This document shows positions 8,340-16,032 of a DNA stretch of 41,108 bases, piece after piece (the first letter of the stretch is position 1; the number at the start of each line of letters is the position of its first letter). The stretch comes from an uncultured Rhodospirillales bacterium (GTDB taxonomy: Bacteria; Pseudomonadota; Alphaproteobacteria; Acetobacterales; Acetobacteraceae), in NCBI GenBank assembly GCA_903865895.1, contig CAIPLM010000315.1, positions 1 to 41,108 of the forward strand, in the 5' to 3' direction. Below the pieces are notes generated by a model. That model saw nothing but the letters and a program-made list of their open reading frames with translations, ran no database searches and was not told where the DNA came from. The translations under genes and the position numbers were made by a program.

Positions 8340-8969
8340 TCATCGCACCGGCTTGAGCGGCGGCGCCGGCAGGTAATCGGGGTCGGTCGGCCTGAGTCGG
8401 GCGCAGCGCGCCGCGCCGCGGCCCTCGTCGACGCAGTAGTTGTAAGCACCGTACTTCGACCCTTGCAGGAACTTCGACTCCGGCATGGCGGCCAGCGCCT
8501 GGCCTAGACAATCCAGACCCGGCCTGGTCAAATGCCGCGCCACATCCAGCACGGAGGTGGCAATCCCGGAGAACGTCTCGTGCCCGTGGACAAAATCGTC
8601 CCGCGCGCCGATTTCGACCACGGCGCGACAGATTTCCGACCAGATACTCCTTACGACGGAGAGCCGCTTGTCGATTTCCCTCGCCTTGTTCGCGGCATAC
8701 GGAATGTCCGGTGCCCGTCCTTTCCAGATGGTCCCGGGGTTCTTTCGTCGTTGTGGATTATCAATTATCTTAACGATCGCGATCCTGAGCGCGCGGCAGT
8801 CGATCGTCGGGCAATTGTCACGCTCAAGGGCATCGTAGACATGATCAAGATTGTTGATCGTAACAATGTCCGGCAGCTCATAGCCCGGCGGCCCGAATGC
8901 CGGGCGCGCCTGACCGTGGGCGGCGAGCGGGAGCAGGCACAGCAGGAGTGCCAGGGGCCTAGATAACAT
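8340..8969 (-). CDS. Secreted Cys-containing hypothetical protein
   Basis: A 209-residue protein. I start it at ATG 8969, because this gives a clean Sec signal peptide (MLSRPLALLLCLLPLAAHG, cleavage after AHG-QA); the longer ORF upstream reads through another gene. The mature part has six cysteines (in DNC, IDC, EIC, LDC, NYC and ARC contexts), suggesting disulfides in the periplasm or outside the cell. No known domain is recognised. Its start overlaps the end of the broken hydrolase gene by 11 nt, so the two were probably co-transcribed. Confidence 0.6.
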   Translation of the reverse strand: MLSRPLALLLCLLPLAAHGQARPAFGPPGYELPDIVTINNLDHVYDALERDNCPTIDCRALRIAIVKIIDNPQRRKNPGTIWKGRAPDIPYAANKAREIDKRLSVVRSIWSEICRAVVEIGARDDFVHGHETFSGIATSVLDVARHLTRPGLDCLGQALAAMPESKFLQGSKYGAYNYCVDEGRGAARCARLRPTDPDYLPAPPLKPVR

Positions 8970-9386
8970 GGCCGGCTCCGGGGGCGACGAAGAACTTGCC
9001 CAGGCGGTCGGGAATGCCAGGCACCGGGACCTCGCGCATCCCATCGGCCCAGGGCGGGCGGCGGGTGAAGGCGGGAACTTTCTCGCCACCAGGCATTACG
9101 ACGGTTACTCCGGGGACATACTCATACCGGCGCGGAGCATTCTCCGACAGGTAGTGGCCATTGGCACCCTTTGGCACGGGAATCGGCGGCTTCATGGCGT
9201 AGGGCTGGTAGAAATGCGTGGCACCGCCGGTGATGTCGGGCGGTTGCCCATTGATCCGCATGGTCCCCAGATTGTGCATTGCCTTTGTTCGATACGACCC
9301 GTGCCGAGACCCATGGAGTCGCCACAGAGACCGCGCCACGTCTCGTAATCCTTCTCCATGTCGATCCATGAAGCGGAGAATATCAT
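8959..9386 (-). pseudogene. Frameshifted cell-wall-hydrolase-like remnant
   Basis: The C-terminal part (8959 to about 9283) reads AMHNLGTMRING, then PPDITGGATHFYQP, which resembles the D-x-TGGATHFY block of SleB/cell-wall-hydrolase proteins. Upstream, the plausible continuation (DYETWRGLCGDSMGLGTGRI) lies in a different minus-strand frame. Adding one A to the AAA run at 9284-9286 joins the two into one frame (...GRIEQ-KAMHNL...). It is therefore either a pseudogene or a sequencing indel. The 5' limit is unclear: ATGs at 9359 and 9386 are possible, and the second overlaps the start codon of the divergent + gene. The N-terminal part of a full hydrolase appears missing. Confidence 0.5.
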
Positions 9387-9981
9387 GCCCAAACCCGAAG
9401 GCCCAAGAACGATCCGACTGCCAACCAATGAGGAAGCTCGCCTCGCGTTTGAGGAGTACACGACAGCCCTCGGGAAGGTGGTTTATGCCTGGAACTACCT
9501 TCACGAGAAGCTTGCACTTTTGCTAGTCGCAGTCACTGATATCGATCATCGCGACGTTTTATTAATTAAATGGCACAAATTGCGCGACGACGGAAAGCAG
9601 CGTAGAATTTTAACGGACGCAGTCAAAGAAGCCAACTGGACCAACATCCCGACGGCGAAAGAGCATTTACTCTGGCTACTCGACCGCACCAACTCCCTTG
9701 CCGAGGACCGTAACGATGCGGTGCATGCGCCTACATCTCTGCTTATCGGCAGCGATCCCGACAAGGACCATGTTATGGGTGCGGCGTTCCTGAGCAGCCA
9801 TCCGCGCGCCAAGCGCCTTGAGGGGAAGGTACTTCTGGCGGAATTCGCGTGGTGCGAAAGATGCGCCGAAGATCTAAGCGTCTTCGCCAAGCAGCTCGAA
9901 GCCGCGATAAGGTCTCCACAGCATTATCCATTGCCTGAACGACCGGTATTGCCATCGCGGCCTGAAGGGGAATCGGGCTGA
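9385..9981 (+). CDS. Hypothetical protein with HEPN-like R-x4-H motif
   Basis: A 198-residue protein. ATG 9385 is supported by GGAG about 7 nt upstream; an in-frame ATG at 9358 lacks this. It looks mostly helical. The helix ALGKVVYAWNYLHEKLALLL is followed by a second block ending in AEDRNDAVHAP. The R-N-x3-H arrangement matches the R-x4-6-H motif of HEPN-fold proteins, many of which are RNases in toxin or defence systems. That fold assignment is inference from the motif and helical layout. Base composition is lower in G+C than the flanking catabolic genes, suggesting transfer. It is divergent from the hydrolase remnant. Confidence 0.6.
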   Translation: MPKPEGPRTIRLPTNEEARLAFEEYTTALGKVVYAWNYLHEKLALLLVAVTDIDHRDVLLIKWHKLRDDGKQRRILTDAVKEANWTNIPTAKEHLLWLLDRTNSLAEDRNDAVHAPTSLLIGSDPDKDHVMGAAFLSSHPRAKRLEGKVLLAEFAWCERCAEDLSVFAKQLEAAIRSPQHYPLPERPVLPSRPEGESG

Positions 9982-10067
9982 TCCCGCCATCCCGCCGTTG
10001 CCATACCACCCTTGACGCCCCCGCCCCGCCAAGGCGCAGTATCGCCCCAAAGACCGGGAGGCCCACC

Positions 10068-11273
10068 ATGCGCATCGCGCGGATAGATGACCTGCACTGT
10101 GACGCCGGGTGGCGGCACTTCTCCTTCCTCAAAATCACCACCGATACCGGCATCGTCGGCTGGTCCGAGTACCAGGAGCGCTTCGGCACTTCCGGCCTCA
10201 CCGGCACCATCCACGGCCTCGGTGACCTCATCCTGGGGTGGGACCCGCGGCCGGTCGAGAAAATCACCGCCTTCCTGCACGGCATCATGCGCCAGGTCGC
10301 CGGCGGCGTCGCCCAACAGGCCATCGCCGCGATCGAGAACGCGTTGGTAGATATCAAGGCCAAGGCCCTCGGCATCCCCGTCTACGAACTCCTCGGCGGC
10401 CCCATCCGGGACCGCATCCCCCTCTACTGGTCCCATTGCGGCTATGTCCGCGTCCGCTGGCCCGACAAGGTGAAAGCCTGGACCGGCGGTGAGCCCATCC
10501 GCAGCCGCGCCGATATCGTCGCCCATGCCCGCGACATCGCCGCCGCCGGCTTCAAGGGCCTGAAAACCAACCCATTCCGCTTCGATGTGGACCCGCCCGT
10601 CGTCCACATGCCCGGCTTCAACGGCTCCCCCGGCTGGCCGGAGCTCAACATCAGCAAAGGTATCGTCAACGGCATCGTCGACCAGATGGAGGCCTTCGCC
10701 GAGGGCGGCGGGCCGGACATGAACCTCCACCTCGATCTCAACTTCAACTACAAGACCGAGGGCTATATCCGCATCGCCCAGGCACTCGAACCGCTCGACC
10801 TGTTCTGGCTGGAAATCGACAGCTACGACCCCGCGGCGCTGGCCACCATCCGCAAATCCTCCAAGACCCGCATCGCCTCCTGCGAATCCCTGTTCCACCG
10901 CCGTCAGTATCGCCCCTACTTCGAGCAGCAGGCCGTGGACGTCGCGATCATCGACGTGCCCTGGAACGGCATCCTGGAAGCGATGAAAATCGCCGCCATG
11001 GCCGACACCTACGAAATCAACATCGCCCCCCACAACTTCAACGGCCATCTCGGCTCGCTGATGAGCGCCCATCTCTGCGCCGCCGTGCCCAACATGCGGG
11101 TGATGGAGATCGACATCGAGGACGTGCCCTGGAAAGATGACGTCGTCACCGTGCCCCCCAAGGTGGAAAACGGCGAACTGCTCATCCCCACCGGCATCGG
11201 CTGGGGGGCCGACATCAACGAAGACGTGCTCCGCGCCCACCCCGTCCGGGGCCGCGAAGCCGGCGCACGATAG
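10068..11273 (+). CDS. Mandelate racemase/muconate lactonizing-type enzyme (enolase superfamily)
   Basis: A 401-residue protein with the capping domain first and then the TIM barrel. The metal ligands expected for the family are visible: Asp223 in HLDLNFN, Glu249 in WLEID and Glu273 in SCESLF. A histidine at 322 (APHNFNG) fits the catalytic base at the end of barrel strand 7. The members most like this dehydrate or racemise sugar acids or related hydroxy acids, but the substrate cannot be fixed from sequence. It heads a run of same-strand catabolic genes; the start context is GGGAGGCCCACC-ATG. Confidence 0.9.
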   Translation: MRIARIDDLHCDAGWRHFSFLKITTDTGIVGWSEYQERFGTSGLTGTIHGLGDLILGWDPRPVEKITAFLHGIMRQVAGGVAQQAIAAIENALVDIKAKALGIPVYELLGGPIRDRIPLYWSHCGYVRVRWPDKVKAWTGGEPIRSRADIVAHARDIAAAGFKGLKTNPFRFDVDPPVVHMPGFNGSPGWPELNISKGIVNGIVDQMEAFAEGGGPDMNLHLDLNFNYKTEGYIRIAQALEPLDLFWLEIDSYDPAALATIRKSSKTRIASCESLFHRRQYRPYFEQQAVDVAIIDVPWNGILEAMKIAAMADTYEINIAPHNFNGHLGSLMSAHLCAAVPNMRVMEIDIEDVPWKDDVVTVPPKVENGELLIPTGIGWGADINEDVLRAHPVRGREAGAR

Positions 11274-11285
11274 GAGATCGGCGCT

Positions 11286-11864
11286 ATGCCATTGCTACCC
11301 TTGGTGGAACATGACTCTCCAACACCAGACATCGTTTCGAAATACATCGGTTTCCATATCGAGAATGCCGAGTATTCGACGGAAAAGCAGGCCGTAGATA
11401 TGCTTGTCACAGCATTCCCGCGCAACGATCATCTAGAAAGCGTCTTAATAAAGGTTAATTGCCTTAATTCAATATACCAGACTCAGATAAAAAACATTAA
11501 CTTGCATCATGTGTCGGCAGAAATCGCGAGATGCAGGAATCTTGACACTCTCATCGCGTCTGGTAGCTCCGAAGCTGTAAATCTAATATCGAAAATGAAT
11601 AGAAATAGCATCATATACTCGTTTGCAACTAAATATTGCCATGTTCACAATAGATTAATTTACCCTATTTTCGACAAGTGGGCGGCACGAACAATCTCGC
11701 ATTACCTTGCTCGGCCCCGCGAAAAGACCAGCTTTACCGAGGCACTCCGTTCATATCAGTTCTATATCGCACAGATTTCTGCATTTCGACAACGGTTTCA
11801 TTTAGAAGAATTCTCCGTTGAGGACTTAGATCGCTACCTATGGCGCCGCGGACAGGAGGTCTGA
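11286..11864 (+). CDS. AT-rich orphan protein inserted in catabolic operon
   Basis: A 192-residue protein with markedly lower G+C than all neighbours and many A/T-ending codons (for example runs of AAT, ATA, AAA). GGAG at 11274-11277, right after the previous stop, serves as its ribosome site. I do not recognise a named family. The block YSFATKYCHVHN followed by YPIFDKW looks like a conserved core, with C, H and D that could be functional. The N-terminal part (VNCLNSIYQTQI) is also motif-like. There are no membrane segments. It has no evident link to the flanking metabolic genes, and composition suggests recent acquisition. Confidence 0.7.
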   Translation: MPLLPLVEHDSPTPDIVSKYIGFHIENAEYSTEKQAVDMLVTAFPRNDHLESVLIKVNCLNSIYQTQIKNINLHHVSAEIARCRNLDTLIASGSSEAVNLISKMNRNSIIYSFATKYCHVHNRLIYPIFDKWAARTISHYLARPREKTSFTEALRSYQFYIAQISAFRQRFHLEEFSVEDLDRYLWRRGQEV

Positions 11865-11914
11865 TACCTTCGACGCCTAACGCATATCTTCTTGATCAGA
11901 ATTTCGGAGTTGAC

Positions 11915-12778
11915 ATGTTAAACCTCGGCCGCCTCGGCGTCTGGTACCCCGTCGATCGCCTCGACGCTTCGCAACTCAGCGCCTTCGTCGGCCATGTCGA
12001 GGGCAGCGGCTACACCGCCCTCTGGTACCCCGAATCGCGCGGCTATGAGAGCTTCACCATCGCCGGCTTCATGCTGGCCCACTCCAAGAAGCTGATCGTC
12101 GGCAGCTCCATCGCCTCGATGTACGCCCGCGACGCCTTCACCGCGCGGCGCGGCATGATTTCGCTCAACAGCCTCTACGGTGACCGCTTCGTCTTCGGCC
12201 TCGGCGTCAGCCACAAGCCGATGGTGGAAGGCATCCGCGGGCATGACTACGGCAAGCCCGTCCCCGTCATGCGCGCCTATCTCGATGCGCTCCAAGGCAA
12301 GGAGGAGGGCGCTCTCGAATGGCCCGTGGCGCTGGCCGCCCTCGGCCCGCTCATGCTGAAACTCTCGCGCGATCGCACCATGGGCGCGCTGCCCTACAAC
12401 GTCACCCCCGCCCATACCGCCGAAGCCAAGGCCATTCTCGGCCCCGATAAATGGCTCGCCGTCGAGCAGAAAGTCTGCCTGGAAACCGACCCGGAGCGCG
12501 CCCGCGCCCTCGGCCGCGCCGAACTCTCCCGCTACATGACGCTCGACAACTACCGCAACAACTGGCTCCGCACCGGCTTCACCGAAGCCGACCTCGCCAA
12601 TGGCGGCTCCGACCGCTTCATCGACGGCATGGTCCTTCACGGCGACGCCGCCACCGTCAAAGCCGGCCTGCGCGAACACTTCACCGCCGGCGCCACCCAT
12701 GTCTGCCTGCAACCCGTCCACGCCCCGGAGGACTGGGCGCATCGTGACGCCATGGTCACCGCCCTGGCCGACACCTGA
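11915..12778 (+). CDS. LLM-class (F420-type) oxidoreductase
   Basis: A 287-residue protein. ATG 11915 is preferred because CGGAG lies 5 nt upstream and the protein then begins at the first beta-strand (LGRLGVWYPVDRL). The blocks LWYPESRGYESF, IVGSSIASMYARDA and FVFGLGVSH follow the luciferase-like monooxygenase TIM barrel. It resembles the TIGR03620 subgroup annotated as F420-dependent. Whether this organism makes F420 or the enzyme uses FMN is not visible. A C-terminal segment (THVCLQPVH) completes the barrel. It precedes the PhyH gene by 17 nt. Confidence 0.85.
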   Translation: MLNLGRLGVWYPVDRLDASQLSAFVGHVEGSGYTALWYPESRGYESFTIAGFMLAHSKKLIVGSSIASMYARDAFTARRGMISLNSLYGDRFVFGLGVSHKPMVEGIRGHDYGKPVPVMRAYLDALQGKEEGALEWPVALAALGPLMLKLSRDRTMGALPYNVTPAHTAEAKAILGPDKWLAVEQKVCLETDPERARALGRAELSRYMTLDNYRNNWLRTGFTEADLANGGSDRFIDGMVLHGDAATVKAGLREHFTAGATHVCLQPVHAPEDWAHRDAMVTALADT

Positions 12779-12795
12779 CGCAAGGGAGCACCCCA

Positions 12796-13629
12796 ATGCC
12801 CAAGCTGCTGACTGACGCCGAGGTCGCCCTCTACCACCGCGCGGGCTACCACTGCCCGATCGACGTTCTGACCCCGGCCGAGGCCGCCGCCGCGCGGGCG
12901 GAGCTTGAGGCGCACGAGGCCCGCACCGGCGGCCCTATCCGCGGAGACCTGCGCCACAAGCCGCATCTCTACCTGCCCTGGCTGAACGACCTCGTGCGCC
13001 ACCCCCGCATCCTCGATGCGGTGGAGGACGTGCTGGGCCCCAACCTGTTCTGCTGGTCCACCACCTTCTTCATCAAGGAACCCAAGGACGCCGGCTTCGT
13101 CTCCTGGCACCAGGACGCGACCTACTGGGGCCTCTCCTCGCCCGACGTCACCACCGTCTGGCTCGCCTTCACCCCGGCGAACCTGGAAAACGGCTGCATG
13201 AAGTTCATGCCCGGCACCCACACCACCCAGGCGCCGCATACGGACACCTTCCACAAGGACAATCTCCTGAGCCGCGGCCAGGAAGTCGCCGTCGAGGTCG
13301 ATGAGAGCAAGGGCGTCTACGGCGTGCTGAAGCCCGGCCAAGCCTCGCTGCACCACGTCCTGCTCGTCCACGGCTCGGCGCCCAACCGCACCGCCGACCG
13401 CCGCATCGGCCTCGCCATCCGCTACATCCCCACCTACGTGAAGCAGGCGACCGACGTGCCCGACAGCGCCACCCTGGTGCGCGGCACCGACACGTTCAAT
13501 TATTTCGAGCACGAACCCCGCCCCATCGGCGACCGGGACCCCGCCGCCATGGAATTCCATGCGGAAGTCGTCCGCCGTCAGGCGCAAATCCTCTACCGCG
13601 GTACCGGCAAGCAGGAATTCCGCGCCTAG
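12796..13629 (+). CDS. Phytanoyl-CoA dioxygenase (PhyH) family Fe(II)/2-oxoglutarate oxygenase
   Basis: A 277-residue double-stranded beta-helix enzyme. The iron-binding triad is visible: His105 and Asp107 in SWHQDATYW, and His192 in LLVHGSAPN. An Arg shortly after (RRIGLAIRY) can hold 2-oxoglutarate. It should hydroxylate a small organic substrate with release of CO2 and succinate. The lack of clear CoA-binding features and the neighbouring CoA-transferase leave open whether the substrate is a free acid or a CoA ester. The ribosome site is AAGGGAG, 8 nt before the ATG. Confidence 0.88.
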   Translation: MPKLLTDAEVALYHRAGYHCPIDVLTPAEAAAARAELEAHEARTGGPIRGDLRHKPHLYLPWLNDLVRHPRILDAVEDVLGPNLFCWSTTFFIKEPKDAGFVSWHQDATYWGLSSPDVTTVWLAFTPANLENGCMKFMPGTHTTQAPHTDTFHKDNLLSRGQEVAVEVDESKGVYGVLKPGQASLHHVLLVHGSAPNRTADRRIGLAIRYIPTYVKQATDVPDSATLVRGTDTFNYFEHEPRPIGDRDPAAMEFHAEVVRRQAQILYRGTGKQEFRA

Positions 13630-13639
13630 GAGAAGCCCC

Positions 13640-15985
13640 ATGCCGTTGTCGTCGTATCGCGTGATCGAGGTCGGTGACCTCCAGGCCGCCGCCTATGCCG
13701 CCCGGCTGCTGGCCGATTTCGGCGCCGAAGTGATCAAGCTGGAGCCCCCCGAGGGCGACCCGGCCCGCGCCGCCTCCCCGCTGATCGACACGCCGGAGGG
13801 CAAGATCGGCGCACCCTTCGCCTTCCTCAACGCCGGCAAACGCAGCCATGTCGGCACGCTCGATGCGGCGCTGCTGGCGGGCGCGGACGTGCTGATCACG
13901 TCGGACCCGGCGATTGACGGCGCGGCGCTGCTGGCGGCGCATCCCGGGCTGATCGTGGCCGATATTTCCTGGTTCGGCCGCACCGGCCCGTACGCGGAAT
14001 TCGCGGGATCGGATGTCATTTGCCGGGCGCTGTCGGGTCTGGTGCATCTGGTCGGCCCGGTCGAGGGCCCGCTGGTGGCGCCCGATTTCCAGGCGCTGAC
14101 CATGGGCGGGCTCGCCGGCGCGATCGCCATCCTCGGCCACCTCTTCGCCCGCCGCCGCGGCGATGCCGGGCATGCGCTGGAGGTCAGCATCCACGAGGCG
14201 TGCATCGCCTATGCCGAACTGAACACCGCCGACGCCTATGTCCGCGGCGCCGGACAGCATCGGGAGGGCATCAACCGCTTCTGGCCGACCTATCCGGTCG
14301 GCATCTACCCCGCGCGGGACGGCTGGCTCGGCGTGAGCATCGTCACCCCCGCGCAGTGGCAGGGCTTCTGCGCCATGCTGGGGCTGGATGATCTGGCCAA
14401 GCATCCCGGCCTGGTCACCGGCCTGGAACGCCAGCCCCACGCCGCCGAGTTGGAAGCCCGCTTCCTGCCGATCATCGCGACCCAGGACGTCGCGCACTGG
14501 TTCGCCGAATCACTCCGCCGCCGCCTGCCGATCGTCCCGGTGCCGGACATGGCGGACAACCTCGCCAACCCCGAGTTGCGTGAACGCGGCGCCATCATCC
14601 CCATCGAAGCCGGCGGCCGCGAACTGGCCGGACTCGGCTCCACTCTACGCCTCACCCGCACCCGCCCCGCCGCCTCGGCGGTGGTGCCGCGACTGGCAAC
14701 GGCGCCAATCCCGCCCCGCGCACCTGTTTCGCCCGGCAAATCCGACGGCAAACTCCCGCTCGCCGGCCTTCGCATCGTCGATCTCTCCATGGGCTGGGCC
14801 GGCCCGCTCGCCTCGCGCTTCATGGCCGACATGGGCGCCGACATCGTCAAGATCGAGGCCTGCCAATATCCGGACTGGTGGCGCGGCGTCGATTTCCGCC
14901 CCAACGTGCTGGCCGAGCGGCTCTATGAGAAAGCCGGCCGCTTCAACGCCCTCAACCGCAACAAGCGCGGCATCACGCTCGATCTCACCAAGCCCGAGGG
15001 CGTCGCCGCCGCCAAGGCCCTGGTCGCCGGCGCCGACGCGGTGATCGAGAACTACGCCGCCGGCGTGCTGCAAAAACTCGGCCTCGACTATGCCGCCCTC
15101 AGCGCGGTCAATCCCAACATGGTCATGCTCTCGATGTGCGCCTATGGCGCCTCCAGCCAATGGAGCGACTGCCGCGCCTATGGCTCCACCCTCGAGCACG
15201 GCTCCGGCCTGCCCCATCTCGCGGGCCGGCCGGGCGATCCGCCGGTCATGGGCCACATCGCCTATGGCGATGCCACCGGCGGCCTCAACGGCGCCGCCGC
15301 CCTGCTGGTCGCGCTGCTCCACCGCAACGCCACCGGCGAGGGCCAGCACATCGATCTCTCACAGATCGAATGCATGCTGCCGATGGCCGGCCCCGCGTTG
15401 CTGGCGCAATCCGCAGGGATAGCCCATATCCGAACCGGCAACCGCCATCCGGACATGGCGCCCCACGGCACCTTCCAATGCACGGGCAAGGATTCCTGGC
15501 TGTCGATCGCCATCCTCGATGACGCGATGTGGCAGCGCTGCGCCCGCGTCATCGGCCGGCCCGATCTGGCGGCGCACGCCACCCTGGCCGAGCGGCAAGC
15601 CAACGAGGACGACATCGAGGCCGCCCTCACCCTCTGGACCTACGATCGCCCGGCGGCGGAGGCGATGCACGACCTGCAACGCCACGGCATCGCCGCGGGC
15701 ATGGCCGTCGAACCCTACGCCCTCTTCCAGGACCCGCACCTCGCCGCCCGCGGCTTCTGGCAATATCTCGACCGCCCCTTCACCGGCCCCTTCCCGCAAT
15801 CCGCCCTGCCATTCCGCGAGGGACGGGTGGCGGCCCCCATCCGCTTCCCCGCCCCCACCCTCGGCCAGCACACCGGCGAAATCCTTAGAGACCTGCTCGG
15901 CTATGACGACGCACGCCTCGCCGACCTGGCCGCGCGCGACATCACGGGCACCGAGGTGAAGCCGGCCGGTCGGCTGGCGCAATAG
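13640..15985 (+). CDS. Tandem family III (CaiB/BaiF) CoA-transferase
   Basis: A 781-residue protein made of two CaiB/BaiF-type halves. Residues about 1-360 begin YRVIEVGDLQAAAYAARLLA; residues about 370-781 begin LRIVDLSMGWAGPLASRFMA. ATG 13640 follows TAGGAGAAGC and is better than the upstream in-frame ATG at 13559. The first half keeps an Asp (Asp125, GSDVIC) where the catalytic Asp-CoA thioester residue is expected, but is shortened before it. The second half has the full KRGITLDL block but YGSTLE at that site. It should move CoA between carboxylic acids. Two-domain forms exist in the family; the asymmetry suggests division of labour. Confidence 0.85.
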   Translation: MPLSSYRVIEVGDLQAAAYAARLLADFGAEVIKLEPPEGDPARAASPLIDTPEGKIGAPFAFLNAGKRSHVGTLDAALLAGADVLITSDPAIDGAALLAAHPGLIVADISWFGRTGPYAEFAGSDVICRALSGLVHLVGPVEGPLVAPDFQALTMGGLAGAIAILGHLFARRRGDAGHALEVSIHEACIAYAELNTADAYVRGAGQHREGINRFWPTYPVGIYPARDGWLGVSIVTPAQWQGFCAMLGLDDLAKHPGLVTGLERQPHAAELEARFLPIIATQDVAHWFAESLRRRLPIVPVPDMADNLANPELRERGAIIPIEAGGRELAGLGSTLRLTRTRPAASAVVPRLATAPIPPRAPVSPGKSDGKLPLAGLRIVDLSMGWAGPLASRFMADMGADIVKIEACQYPDWWRGVDFRPNVLAERLYEKAGRFNALNRNKRGITLDLTKPEGVAAAKALVAGADAVIENYAAGVLQKLGLDYAALSAVNPNMVMLSMCAYGASSQWSDCRAYGSTLEHGSGLPHLAGRPGDPPVMGHIAYGDATGGLNGAAALLVALLHRNATGEGQHIDLSQIECMLPMAGPALLAQSAGIAHIRTGNRHPDMAPHGTFQCTGKDSWLSIAILDDAMWQRCARVIGRPDLAAHATLAERQANEDDIEAALTLWTYDRPAAEAMHDLQRHGIAAGMAVEPYALFQDPHLAARGFWQYLDRPFTGPFPQSALPFREGRVAAPIRFPAPTLGQHTGEILRDLLGYDDARLADLAARDITGTEVKPAGRLAQ

Positions 15986-16032
15986 GCGGGCATGGCTATA
16001 GTGGGGCTCGTTTTCGCAGGGGCCCCACCGCC

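Noticed and set aside
8485-8966. Two overlapping + strand frames opposite the Cys-rich secreted gene
   Set aside because: No ribosome sites or motifs; the minus-strand frame has a clear signal peptide.
9924-11240. Open frame of 438 codons on the - strand
   Set aside because: It lies antisense to the enolase-superfamily gene, whose metal ligands are all present; the product is Gly/Asp/Val-rich shadow.
13496-14497. Open frame of 333 codons on the - strand
   Set aside because: It is antisense to the CoA-transferase first half and has no recognisable motif.
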